Below are positions 44,311-54,310 of a DNA stretch of 64,000 bases, in pieces. A program made the translations under genes and the position numbers. Source of the DNA: Branchipolynoe longqiensis (Eukaryota > Annelida > Polychaeta > Phyllodocida > Polynoidae); contig CM059186.1 in the NCBI GenBank assembly GCA_030323885.1, positions 171,229,230 to 171,293,229 on the forward strand. The letters run 5' to 3'. Within the stretch, counting starts at the first letter, position 1. Each line of letters starts with the position of its first letter. Under the pieces are notes generated by a model. The model was not told the origin of the DNA. It worked only from the letters and a program-made list of their open reading frames with translations, and ran no database searches.

Positions 44311-44786
44311 GGGTCAGCCTCATGAAAAGGAGCCAATTGGTGGAAGTTGTCAGCGTCGAGCATGGATGTCGGCGTCGATCGGTATAATTATAGTTTAGCA
44401 TTGACAGAGATGTTGGAAAGTCCTTAAATTTATACTGAATGTAAAGGTAGAGAAAATACAACAACCTTATTTGTTTCTAGGATAATTTAATATAAAACAA
44501 AGAAATGCACGAGACTTTAAGAATTGCGACGCTGACATCTGTTACAGTTGTCGGCGTCGATCATTGGATGTCGGCATCGATCGGTATAATTATAGTTTAG
44601 CATTGACAGAGATGTTGGAAAGTCCTTAAATTTATACTGAATGTAAAGGTCGAGAAAATAGAACAACCTTATTTGTTTCTAGGATAATTTAATATGAAAC
44701 AAAGAAATGCACTACACTTTTAAGAATTGTGATGCCGACATCTTCACTTGAACACCGATTGGCCCGTTTTCGTGAGGCTGACTCAT
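44311..44786. mobile_element. MITE with 202-bp internal tandem duplication
   Basis: GTCAGCCTCATGAAAA at the left, TTTTCGTGAGGCTGAC at the right. Inside, a unit with TCGGTATAATTATAGTTTAG starts at about 44379 and again at 44581, with >90% apparent identity. Confidence 0.83.
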
Positions 44787-44941
44787 ATAAAATATGTATA
44801 TATATAAAGATAGCTACTCTACATACGGAAGAAGACAAAGACAGTGGTTGAGTAATTTTATTCTCTGGCAAGGATTATAGGCCCTTGCCCCTAAAAAAAA
44901 AGAAAAAAATCCTCCCATGCGACTAACACTTGTCGACACCC

Positions 44942-44958
44942 GTTGGGGGGGGGGGGGG
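44942..44958. repeat. poly-G run
   Basis: About 13 G in GTTGGGG context. Confidence 0.9.
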
Positions 44959-45064
44959 CGAGGTGGGCCGCAGGTGGCGCCACCTGTCAAGTGTGGAGTC
45001 TTATGGAGTATAACCATCGGTAATATCAATAATATGCCACATGGACAGTCACACCAGAGCACCA

Positions 45065-45160
45065 AACTGCAGTACTAGTATCAAACTACAGTACTAGTAT
45101 CAAACTACAGTACTAGTATCAAACTACAGTACTAGTATCAAACTACAGGACTAGTATCAT
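45065..45160. repeat. 19-bp tandem repeat, 5 copies
   Basis: CAAACTACAGTACTAGTAT unit. Confidence 0.95.
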
Positions 45161-45599
45161 CCTCTTCAAGTTAGGTTGCATTATTGTATTAGTAGTGTTG
45201 GTAGACCTTGTGTGTTGTCTGTACAGACGCTAAGCCCATTAAAAAGTGCCAACATGGCTGCCATATTGATCAGGGAGATTGCGTCCGGTGAGCCCACCTC
45301 ATAACTGATTGCTCGTACTTGAAGCCGCATAAATTACCATTTAAGGAAGTCAGTAAATTAATTGCTCATGAGTGCAGACTTTGCTTAACCCTTCCCGATG
45401 CTCGCTGGCTTGTTCTGCAGAGTGTGGACCCTTTGAGAGAGCCGTATTAGGAAATCAATCAGGCGTTCACCCCATAAGGGGAGGGGTGTTCAATTAGCTG
45501 TGTTGATCCAGAAGCTTAGCAATGTGTTTTCTAAATCTAATCCAGTGTTGTTTTACAATCATGCTCAGGTTTGACTGGTCTGACTGGACCCGTTTAAAG
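45161..45599. other. unassigned sequence
   Basis: Nothing recognised. Confidence 0.5.
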
Positions 45600-45702
45600 C
45601 TTGGTTTGTTGGAGTTTTACATCCTGGAAACAGCTGAGGTCATATCAGGACGGGTACTAACTTCTGACGGTACACACTCATGGTGATTTTATAAGTGCTT
45701 GC

Positions 45703-46003
45703 TCATCATCATCATAATGCTATCGGTCGTGATGCGACAAAGACTGCTTTCATTACTTGACTGTCGCTCTCCATTTAGCTCTCATGAGTCGGTCTTAATG
45801 TCTCCCAGCTTCAGATTTCTCTTGATGGTATCCTTGAACCGGAGATGAGGCCGCCCTCTCTTTCTGTAACCAGAAGACAGTTGAGAATAGAGGATCTGCT
45901 TTGGTAGCCTGTCTGATGACATCCTCATGAGGTGTCCAGTCCACCAGAGATTCCTTTTGATCAGAAGATCTTCCATAGAGGGCAGCCCTGTCCATTTGAG
46001 TAT
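45703..46003 (-). mobile_element. LINE-W: 5'-truncated non-LTR retrotransposon, copy 2
   Basis: Flanked by an exact 11-bp duplication TAAGTGCTTGC (45692-45702 and 46004-46014). In its own sense it ends in a (GAT)n tail after GCAGTCTTTGTCGCATC. The start is inside the C-terminal coding region. Confidence 0.92.
45738..46003 (-). pseudogene. C-terminal end of a non-LTR retrotransposon ORF2 (fragment)
   Basis: The minus frame reads WTGHLMRMSSDRLPKQ, then RKRGRPHLRFKDTIKRNLK. This W.GH..RM...RLPKQ and RGRP..R..D.(I/V)K pattern is typical of the region after the reverse transcriptase in many animal LINEs. The frame ends at a TGA at 45782-45784. The family end RAKWRATVK and its stop lie just downstream in another frame, so a frameshift has occurred. 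Too short for any activity. The upstream part of the open frame (46004-46063) is SINE sequence. Confidence 0.82.
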
Positions 46004-46083
46004 TAAGTGCTTGCTTCCCCACTGGGAAATCAGGCTGCTGGCACCGTGACCCAATATCCCCACTCAGTCACATTATCCTGACA

Positions 46084-46345
46084 CTGAATCAATCAAACCA
46101 ATGTCTTAATAATTGATACTTGTCGCTACCTAGCCAGGTGGTCGGCATTATTAGGATAGGGAAAGGACTGGTTGGCTCAGTGTCAGGATAATGTGACTGA
46201 GTGGGATATCAGGTCATGGTGTTGGCAGCCTGGTCTCCCAGTGGGGCAGCACTATAAAGTCACCATGAGTGCGAACAGTCACAAGTCGATACCCATCCTG
46301 ATATAACCTTAGATGTTGCCAGGACGTAAAACTCCAACAGCCAAT
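46084..46345 (+). mobile_element. SINE1 copy lacking its head
   Basis: Starts ATCAAACCAATGTCTTAAT, full body, tail GACGTAAAACTCCAACAG. Head-to-head with the previous copy. Confidence 0.9.
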
Positions 46346-46458
46346 GCAATAATGCGCAGTTTTGACTGGTCTGACTGGACCTGCTTTAAGCTGATTTAGA
46401 GTTGTTCAAACTGTCTGTTTCCGACAATGCTTTAGTCTTCAACAATGTATAACATTTT

Positions 46459-46957
46459 TAAAGCTTTATAGTCTGATGAAAGCATCTTAGTTTCGAAACC
46501 AAAACACTGACCTAGATTTGATCACCTTTCACATTTAAACCTGAATATTCCGATAAAAGCATCATTTTTGCAAAAGCAAAACACTTGTCTAGATTTGAAC
46601 CTACAAATCCAACGTTGATACTGGTGCACTTGTTAAGTGTGTGTTGCTACATATAAGGGTTTGCTAAGGCTTTTGTTTGTTTGTTTGTTGTTTAACGTCC
46701 TAGCAATAGCTAAGGTCCTATCAGGACCGTGTATACCAAGGCAATCTAATACTAATAGAATCTGTTTCTGTTGAAGCCAATGGGGTCAAAGTTTAGACAA
46801 TCATGCACAAATAAATTTGGCATATTTACACTTCAAATATCTCCAAAGATAGTCATCTTACAGCAAAGTTACTTCAATCTAAAGTAAGGTAGATCATAAC
46901 AATCAACCTAATACAGAAAATGACAAAATTTCAAAACCATAGGACTATGCAACTTCA
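46459..46957. mobile_element. MITE-G copy with insertions
   Basis: AAAGCTTTATAGTCTGATG at the left, CATAGGACTATGCAACTTC at the right. A partial duplication of the left interior (CATCATTTTTGCAAAAGC) and a SINE1 tail (46674-46728) lie inside. Confidence 0.75.
46674..46728 (-). mobile_element. SINE1 3'-end fragment, minus strand
   Basis: GTTTGTTTGTTGTTTAACG and TAGCTAAGGTCCTATCAGG only. Very short 5'-truncated copy inside MITE-G, with AAGGC on both sides. Confidence 0.8.
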
Positions 46958-47042
46958 ATGCAACTGGACTGTGGTCTGGTCCCATCAATCCAAAACGTGC
47001 TTATTTCTATAGTACTCTGACTCTCCCCCCCCCCCCTCCGCC

Positions 47043-47190
47043 TCCAATCACTCTCCAAGCGTTGTGTAGGCGTGGATATGGTGATTGGATCAGGATGTGT
47101 ATGTAGTCTAATGGTTATGATGCTAGCTTTGGAATGGTAAGAAGTGTAGGTTTTAAAATGCTCTAGGTGCAATATTTATCATTAGCATCG
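47043..47190 (+). mobile_element. SINE3 copy, diverged
   Basis: Leader GGATATGGTGATTGGATCAG, then GTAGTCTAATGGTTATGATG and TGCTCTAGGTGCAAT. B box degraded. Confidence 0.68.
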
Positions 47191-47273
47191 CTCCAACGAC
47201 ATTGGTCGCCATGACCAAGATCACGTACAAGTTACAACTTACATGGTTGTTTATCTTACCCGGTAAATGTATG

Positions 47274-47856
47274 TAAAGGGCCTGTCACACTACGATGTAT
47301 GACGGTGACGTATGCGTAACGTGGCGCAATAATTTGAAAAATGTTATAGGTCGAGATAGGCCGACCTTTTTGCACTGCGGGAGATCCCAGCGGTGTATGA
47401 AGCGTATGCGTAGCCTATGGCTAACCTGTGCCTAACCTATGCCTAACCTATGCCTAACCTATGCCTAACCTATGACGGCATATGCAAAGCATATGACGAC
47501 CTATACGCGGCGTACTGGGACATTTGTTGACGGTTACAGGTGACAGGTCTAGCCTATGAGTAACATACGCCGACCTATGGCTAGCATATGCATAACCTAT
47601 GCCGGCGTACATCCAGTGTACGCCCAGCATATGAGAACCATATGAGCCACACGCTGGCATAGGTTTAAAATTTTGAATATGCACAACAAATTTTTGGCGG
47701 CTCAACCTACGCCGCCCTATGACAACCTATGAAAAGCATATACGACCTGTGCCCAACCTATGCGTAACCTATGACGGCATATGCCAACGTGTTGGTCGAA
47801 AAGCGCATACGTCGGCACACGCTAAGGCTATACGTCATGGTGTGACAGCCCTTTAA
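47274..47856. mobile_element. MITE-I element, ~580 bp, strongly iterated
   Basis: TAAAGGGCCTGTCACACTAC at the left and GTGTGACAGCCCTTTAA at the right, TAA on both sides. Almost the whole interior is made of CCTATGCCTAA, GCATATGAC and CCGGCGTAC words in both orientations. No coding capacity. Confidence 0.85.
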
Positions 47857-47944
47857 GCGCATTGCATGTATGTGTCTAATCGTATACATTAAATGATTTA
47901 TGGACGTAAACCATTTAGAAGAAATATCATTCCAGGGGTGTGAA

Positions 47945-48115
47945 TGCAGTAGTCTGCACTAACCTCTCGGGCAAAGGGCAACATAGTTAGTGAGGTGTGA
48001 GTGGCATGATTGTATCAGGGAGCCTAGAGAGTTTAATGGTTAGGGTGCTAGTCCTCGAATGGTAATAAATGGGGGTTCGAATCCTGCTCTCAGTACAATG
48101 CCTCCCATTACGCCA
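47945..48115 (+). mobile_element. SINE3 copy
   Basis: Leader TCTGCACTAACCTCTCGGGC, TATCAGGGAGCCTAGAG, A-box region TTTAATGGTTAGGGTGC, B box GGGTTCGAATCCTGC. Confidence 0.8.
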
Positions 48116-48120
48116 TCCGG

Positions 48121-48180
48121 ACAGGGAGAAAGGCAGAGATACAGAAAGAGAGAGAAAGAGAGAGAGACAGAGAGAGATAT
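48121..48180. repeat. (GA)n-rich simple repeat
   Basis: AGAGAGAAAGAGAG run. Confidence 0.88.
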
Positions 48181-48530
48181 TATCGGCGAGTGGAGAGGTT
48201 TCGCAGTCGATACCAGATAATACACTGCTGAATCAGCAGTAATAACAGTAATGCCAAGAAGTGCTGAATTGCTTTTCTCCAGTTGACAAATTGCTGATGT
48301 TTATGGATGAGATTAATTGCGTGTTTGAAAGGTGATTTGTCTTCGTCTGCCGACTGCGGATTGGTTGTCGTAACACCCTCAACGCTCAATGTGACAAGCC
48401 AATCACAATCACCTATAGCTGACCTACATAGATATTGCGTCTGTGTAGGTCAGCTTCGTGTTGGGGGCTTTGTTTATGGGCGTTTTTTGTGGTTGTTGTG
48501 ACCATATAGTGGGTGTGTGAGACAGGATGA
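48181..48530. other. unassigned sequence
   Basis: Nothing recognised. Confidence 0.45.
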
Positions 48531-48975
48531 GCTTGTGGTAATAGTAGTAGCAGCAATATTAGTAGTACCAGCTATGGTAGTAGTACTAGTAGCAGCGGTA
48601 GTAACGGCGACCAGGTGGGAACGGAGCAGAGTGCCGAGTGTGACAAGTAGTAGCAGCGGTAGTAATGGCAACCTGGTGGCTGGCAGCAGACTGGCGAGTG
48701 TGACAAGTAGTAGCAGCGGTAGTAATGGCAACCTGGTGGCTGGCAGCAGAGTGGCGAGTGTGACAAGTAGTAGCAGCGGTAGTAATAGCGACCTGGTGGC
48801 TGGCAGCAGAGTGGCGAGTGTGACAAGTAGTAACAGCAGTAGTAATGGCGACCTGGTGGCTGGCAGCAGAGTGGCGAGTGTGACAAGTAGTAGCAGCGGT
48901 AGTAATGGCGACCTGGTGGCTGGCAGCAGAGTGGCGAGTGTGACAAGTAGTAACAGCAGTAGTAATGGCGACCTG
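48531..48975. repeat. 60-bp minisatellite, left part
   Basis: About 6 copies (regular from 48637) of a unit with GTGGCGAGTGTGACAAGTAG and GACCTGGTGGCTGGCAGCAG. Sixty is a multiple of three, so 124-166-codon frames stay open on both strands. Coding is not supported. Confidence 0.93.
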
Positions 48976-49695
48976 GGCCCGTATGCAGGAGTCAGTGTTA
49001 GCGGGTTTTGGTGCTAAAGCCTGTTACCGTTTAGCTAACACCGACGTCGGGAACTGTGTCAAGTGGTATGCAGGAGCGCGTAACACTTTCATTATTGCTA
49101 AACGTGAATATATTTATAGATTTGGGAAATCCCTCTGCATCTGTACCCATATATTAGGCTTAAATCTATTCAATGTGACCATATTTAACAGAATTAGATA
49201 CGCAATAAGTGAAATTGATTCAAATTAACCCTAAATTCGAAGCGTTATTAAGGCTACAGCCGCATTGGGGGCGATATTTAAATAGTTATATTTTCGAATC
49301 GACGAACCCCCTAAAGCAAACAACCGCGCCGCCAGTATGGAAAGCAACGTCAATGCGGCGGGTGCAGCGATTGTTTACTTTACGTTCGTCGATTCGAAAA
49401 TTTAACTATTAATATCGCCGCGAATGCGGCGGTAGCCTTAATAATGCTTCAAATTTAGGGTTAAATTGATAAAATTTCACTTATTGCGTATGTAATTCTG
49501 TTAAATATGACAGCATTGAATAGATTTGGGCCTAATAAACTTGCTAAACCTAATATTTTTTAGGGGTAACGTAACACCGGTTAAACTTTTGGTATTAGGC
49601 CTAACACTGACTCGTGCATACCGTTTTTCGCCGCTAAACCGGAATTCCCGCCAAACACCGTTTTTCCTCGCTAGCACTGACTCCTGCATACGGCC
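48976..49695. mobile_element. 720-bp foldback element inserted in the 60-bp minisatellite
   Basis: GGCCCGTATGCAGGAGTCAG at the left and CTGACTCCTGCATACGGCC at the right, with CCTG duplicated (48972-48975 and 49696-49699). Long inner arms pair too: ATTTTCGAATCGACGAAC near 49290 against GTTCGTCGATTCGAAAAT near 49385. Joining the flanks restores the array unit. Confidence 0.88.
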
Positions 49696-49800
49696 CCTGG
49701 TGTCTGGCAGCAGAGTGGCGAGTGTGACAAGTAGTAATAGCGGTAGTAATGGCGACCTGGTGGCTGGCAGCAGAGTGCCGAGTGCCGAGTGCGACACCGG
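49696..49800. repeat. 60-bp minisatellite, right part
   Basis: Resumes CCTGGTGTCTGGCAGCAGAG for about 1.7 units. Confidence 0.9.
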
Positions 49801-49974
49801 TGAATACCTCCAGGTGGTGCCAGCCGCCACCACGACGCACCCTGCCGGAACAGCCTAATTACCGAGGCACGGACGATCGGGTGGGAATCGGGCCGACTCC
49901 GTAATAAGAAAGTCGCCGGACCGGAAAATCAATAGCCCGAGTGTAGGCAATCACGGAGACAGCTTCTCGGCACC

Positions 49975-50680
49975 GGGCGGGGGGAGGTGGGGGTGGTGGA
50001 GGGGGACGGGGCGGTGGTGGAGGAGGTGGAGGTGGTGGGGGTGGTGTGTAACACGAGCTGGTGGTGGCGCAGGTGTTGGTGGTAGTTGCGGTGGTGGTAG
50101 TTATGGTGCTAGTGGTGGTGATGCAGGTGATTGTGGTTGTGGTGACGTGGGGAGATGGAAGGGGTGGATGAAGGGGGAGGGGAGGAGGCGGTGGAAGGGG
50201 GTGGGAGGGCCCGGGGGTGGTGGATTATTGGAATGCGAGTGAGAGGAGGAGGAGAAGGTGTGGAGGGGCAGGAGGAGGAATGTGGGAAGAGGGAAGAGAA
50301 GAGGAGGAAGAGGAGAGGAGGGGGAGAAAGAAGAGGAGAGGTGGAGGGGGTGGGAGAGGAGGTGGTGGAAGAGCTCGGTGGAGGTGGCAGTGGAGAGGAG
50401 GAGGTGGGAGGAGAGGAGGTGGTGGTGGTGGAAGAGGAGGGGGGAGGATGTGGTGGAGGGGAAGGGGAATGGGAGAGGAGTTGGAGATAAGGGAGAGGAG
50501 GGGGGATGGGGAGGAGGTGGTGGAAGAGGAGGGGGGAGATGGAAGAGGAGGAGGAGGAGGATGTGGTGGAGGGGAGAAGAGGAGGAAACAGGTGCGACGA
50601 GCTGGTGAAGGAGGTGGGAGGAGAGGGGGGAGGGGAGGGAGAACGGGAGATGTGGGAGGGGATGGGGGAGGCGTAGTGCG
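49975..50680. repeat. G-rich (GGTGGA/GGAGGA)n array
   Basis: GGTGGTGG and GAGGAGGAGG units. The plus strand has many G runs; long frames on both strands are artefacts. Confidence 0.92.
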
Positions 50681-50826
50681 ATCAGGGAGCGTACAGTCGA
50701 CACGGGCCGGCGTACAGGTACCCCATTTATCGCCCACCTTCCCGCCGACATCCCGCTCGTTCCAGCAGCCATTGACACTAGGCGGTTATTGCCGGATATC
50801 GCCTTTGAGGCCCGACTGTCTGGGGA
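50681..50826. other. unassigned GC-rich sequence
   Basis: Nothing recognised. Confidence 0.4.
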
Positions 50827-51175
50827 GTAATTTGTTTGTTGGTGTTGGTGTTTTGCATCCTGGCAACATCTAAGGTCATAACAGGATATGTACTAATTTC
50901 TGGACAGCATGCACTCATGGCAATTTTCTAGTGCTGCCCCCCTGGGAAATCAGGCCACTGGCACCATGACCTGATATCCCACTCAGTCAAATTATCCTGA
51001 CATTGAGCTAACCAGTCCTTGCCCTATCCTATTAATGCCGAGTGCCAGGCTTGTTAGTGACAAGTATAAATTTTGTAAGTCATTGGTTTGACTCAACCGG
51101 GACTTGAATTCCCGACCTTCTGCACTGGAAGCGAGCCAGCGCTCTTTCCGATTTTGCCACTGCATCCGATCGCGT
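50827..51175 (-). mobile_element. SINE1b copy, minus strand
   Basis: Tail GTTGGTGTTTTGCATCCTGG, inverted body, head region GAATTCCCGACCTTCTGCAC and CCACTGCATCCGATCG. Confidence 0.92.
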
Positions 51176-51182
51176 TGTTGGA

Positions 51183-51453
51183 ATCCCACCCGAGTCAAGC
51201 CAATGTCTTACAAAATTGATACTTGTCACTACCTAGCCTAATGCTTCGCATTATAATAATAAGATTGGGCACGGACCGGTTAGCTCAGTATCAGGATAAA
51301 ATGACTGAGTGGAAAATATGGTCATGATGTGAGTGAGTTCATCTCCCAGTAGGGCAGCACTAAAATGTTGCCATGAGTGTGCACTGTTGCGGGTTGCTAC
51401 CCATCTTGATGTTTCCAGGATGTAAAAGCGTAACAAACAAAACAAAACAAACG
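51183..51453 (+). mobile_element. SINE1 copy lacking its head
   Basis: Begins ACCCGAGTCAAGCCAATG, diverged body, tail AACAAACAAAACAAAAC. Head-to-head with the previous copy. Confidence 0.88.
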
Positions 51454-52025
51454 CATGTGATTTATCGAGCTGGGTCTTTTCATGGAGCAATCCCTGGATG
51501 ATGGCCTCAAGCCCCCCCCCCCCTCCAGACCCCCTCACCACCTCCCCCTCACCCCCACATTATGGTGTAAATAAATGTCTTCGCTGCAATACTAGCCTGC
51601 CTCAGAGCCCAGAGCAATTCTGTGTAGATTGTAAGGCCACTTAATGCTGAAAGCCACCTTAAGAAAAACAAATTTAAAAAAAACCACTGTTTAAGAAAAA
51701 GCCACCTACAAAATCACTAACGCAACGACAGTTTGACAGTTATTTATATCTATTCTAGTCATCCAATTCCAGCACAAAGTGGTATCAACACCACCACCCT
51801 GTTGATGCAGGAGACCGACTGTCGTGGTGCTTAGGCGTTCTGGTGGTCTCAGGAAGTCTTTGGATGCATTTAATTGTGTTAAAATCCAGGTCAGGAAGTT
51901 GGCCTCTAAATAAAAACTCAGCTAAAATCGTGGAAAATTGTTTGAATTAATCTAATATGAACAAACAAAAAATATGAAAAGATGTATAGTCTTACTCATC
52001 ATTAGATCTCTAAAGTAAGTCTGTT
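51454..52025. other. unassigned sequence
   Basis: AAAGCCACCT occurs twice near 51650-51710. A C-rich run lies at 51510-51525. No gene. Confidence 0.5.
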
Positions 52026-52029
52026 CTTT

Positions 52030-52608
52030 ATTTTTGTGGTGGGCTATATGGGAGAGTATAACAAATATAGGTTATGTTGGCATACATGGTTGCAGTTGGC
52101 TATATGGGAGAGTATAGCGAATATAGGTCATGTTGGTGTGCGTAGTTGTGGTGGGCTATATGGGAGAGTATAACAAATGTAGGTTATGTTGGCGTACATG
52201 GTTGCAGTGGGCTATAGCGGAGATTATAGCGAATATAGGTCATGTTGGCTTGCATAGTTTCAGTGGGTTATATGGGAGAGTATAACGAATATAGGTCATG
52301 TTGGCATGCATAGTTGGGGTGGGCTATCGGGGAGATTATAACGAATATAGGTCATGTTGGTGTGCATAGTTGTGGTGGGTTATATGGGAGAGTATAACGA
52401 ATATAGGTCATGTTGGCATGCATAGTTGTGGTGGGCTATATGGGAGAGTATAAACAATTTAGATCATGTTGGCATGCATAGTTGCAGTGGGCTATTTGGG
52501 AGAGTATAACAAATATAGATCATGTTGGCATGCATCGTTGCAGTGGGCTATAAAGGAGAGTATAACGAGTATAGGTCATGTTGGCATACATAGTCGTGGT
52601 GGGCTATA
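52030..52608. repeat. 56-bp minisatellite running into the gap
   Basis: About ten copies of a unit with GGGCTATATGGGAGAGTATA and AATATAGGTCATGTTGG. The array is cut by the N run, so its true length is unknown. Confidence 0.95.
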
Positions 52609-53106
52609 NNNNNNNNNNNNNNNNNNNNNNNNNNNNNNNNNNNNNNNNNNNNNNNNNNNNNNNNNNNNNNNNNNNNNNNNNNNNNNNNNNNNNNNNNNNN
52701 NNNNNNNNNNNNNNNNNNNNNNNNNNNNNNNNNNNNNNNNNNNNNNNNNNNNNNNNNNNNNNNNNNNNNNNNNNNNNNNNNNNNNNNNNNNNNNNNNNNN
52801 NNNNNNNNNNNNNNNNNNNNNNNNNNNNNNNNNNNNNNNNNNNNNNNNNNNNNNNNNNNNNNNNNNNNNNNNNNNNNNNNNNNNNNNNNNNNNNNNNNNN
52901 NNNNNNNNNNNNNNNNNNNNNNNNNNNNNNNNNNNNNNNNNNNNNNNNNNNNNNNNNNNNNNNNNNNNNNNNNNNNNNNNNNNNNNNNNNNNNNNNNNNN
53001 NNNNNNNNNNNNNNNNNNNNNNNNNNNNNNNNNNNNNNNNNNNNNNNNNNNNNNNNNNNNNNNNNNNNNNNNNNNNNNNNNNNNNNNNNNNNNNNNNNNN
53101 NNNNNN
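52609..53106. other. assembly gap (N)
   Basis: 498 unknown bases. Open frames crossing it are meaningless. Confidence 0.99.
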
Positions 53107-53244
53107 ACCAAAAAGACGCACCAAAAAAAGACAGACATATGTATTGAAAGGCAAGAATGAGTTCCGAAATCCAGGGTCTTAGGTCGGAAATCTGTACTTT
53201 GTAGTAAACAGACGTTTGGTACGAAGCATACGGTTACTTTTGTA

Positions 53245-53402
53245 GTATGTGAGTGAGTGTGTGAGTGTGTAAGAGAGTGTGTGAGTGTATGAGTGAGTGT
53301 ATGAGTGAGTGGGTGGTTGAATGCATGAATGAGTGTGTGAGTGTGTGAGTGAGTTAGTGAGTAGGTGAGTGAGGGTGTGACTGAGTGAGTGAGTGAGTAG
53401 GT
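53245..53402. repeat. (GTGA/GAGT)n microsatellite
   Basis: GTGAGTGAGTG units with GTATGAGTG variants. Confidence 0.93.
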
Positions 53403-54116
53403 GGTGATTGATTGATTGATTGATTGATTGGTGGTTGTTTTACGCTGTGTCGGCAGCATAGCCCATATTCACGGCGAGAAATGTTTGTTTTTTGTTCAAA
53501 CCATCACTTTTACATGTGAAAGCAGACAATCAATTATGTGCCAATAGACACTGATTAAATTAGAAAGCTCACAATCATATATTTGTGGTCAAGGGAAACA
53601 AATTCCCATAGAAAAAGAAAAGTTTTATTAATAATTGATAGAATCTATTTAGTAAACTATATGAGGTGGTACAGTCCAGCTGCCCTCAAAAAGGCTCAAA
53701 TGTTTTCCTGTTTTACCTTAGTAAAAAGGTCATGCATACTGTCTGCAGTGTAGAACTGTTGGCGCAGGGCCAAAAAATCAACGCAACTTAGTCAAATGTG
53801 TTTGAGTGTCAGTGGGGACTGACACCCAATACATTCAGGGGGAGGTTCCCCCATGAGCAGAAAAGCATGTGTAAGCCACGAGTGGCCAATACGGCAGCGG
53901 CTAAGGACCACTTGGTCCCGCCGACATCCCGCATGAGTCTGTGGTGGCTTTCCCACAGATGGTTCAATTTCTTTAAGTTTATTAATGTTTTCATCCCACT
54001 CATGTTGCCATTTGGATTTTATGTGAGTGGCTATTAGTGGTTTCAGATCAGAGTGAGGGATCAAACGCGGTTCAAGATCACAGTTCAGGGCCTTCTTCGC
54101 AGCCCAATCAGCTCGT
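53403..54116 (-). mobile_element. LINE-R: 5'-truncated copy 2
   Basis: Minus-strand copy ending in an (AATC)n tail (plus strand: GATTGATTGATTGATTG at about 53408). It matches copy 1 from the last RNase H motif through the 3' UTR with only scattered differences. It is bordered by GAGT microsatellite on both sides; ACCTAC (in its own sense) is a possible target duplication. Confidence 0.92.
53658..54116 (-). pseudogene. RNase H C-terminus and zinc motif of LINE-R ORF2 (broken)
   Basis: Reads from RADWAAKKALNCDLEP through HSDLKPLIATHIKSKW to PPPECIGCQSPLTLKHI. A TGA follows, where copy 1 has TTA inside HILLSC, so the zinc motif is cut by a nonsense change. The Arg after RAD in copy 1 is Trp here. 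All catalytic domains before the last RNase H motif are missing. Not functional. Confidence 0.88.
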
Positions 54117-54310
54117 AGGTAGTGAGTGTAGGGAGGTGAATGAGTGTATGAATGACTGAGTGTTTGAGTGAGCCAGTAAGTGAGTGGGTGGATGAGTGTG
54201 TGTGTGAGTGAGTGATTGAATGAATGTGTGTATGTATGTGTGTGTATGTGTGTATGTATGTGTGCATGTGTGTATGTGTGGGTATGTGTGTGTATGTGTG
54301 TATATGTGTA
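54117..54310. repeat. (GTGA/GTAT)n microsatellite
   Basis: GAGTGAGT grading into GTGTATGT units. Confidence 0.92.

Larger units (their letters stand above)
45600..46083 (-). mobile_element. SINE1 copy, minus strand, interrupted by LINE-W
   Basis: The inverted tail TTGTTGGAGTTTTACATCC and part of the body run to TTTTATAAGTGCTTGC. After the insertion the body resumes at TTCCCCACTGGGAAATCAGG and ends at CCTGACACTGA. Confidence 0.9.

Noticed and set aside
45782..46063. 93-codon minus frame taken as one gene
   Set aside because: Its N-terminal part is SINE1 sequence beyond the 11-bp duplication; only the remainder is LINE coding.
48517..49017. 166-codon repeat protein with 20-residue units
   Set aside because: 60-bp minisatellite keeps frames open on both strands; no signal peptide, and the array is broken by a foldback insertion.
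52466..53459. Long frames of 189-303 codons
   Set aside because: They run through 498 N; no meaning.
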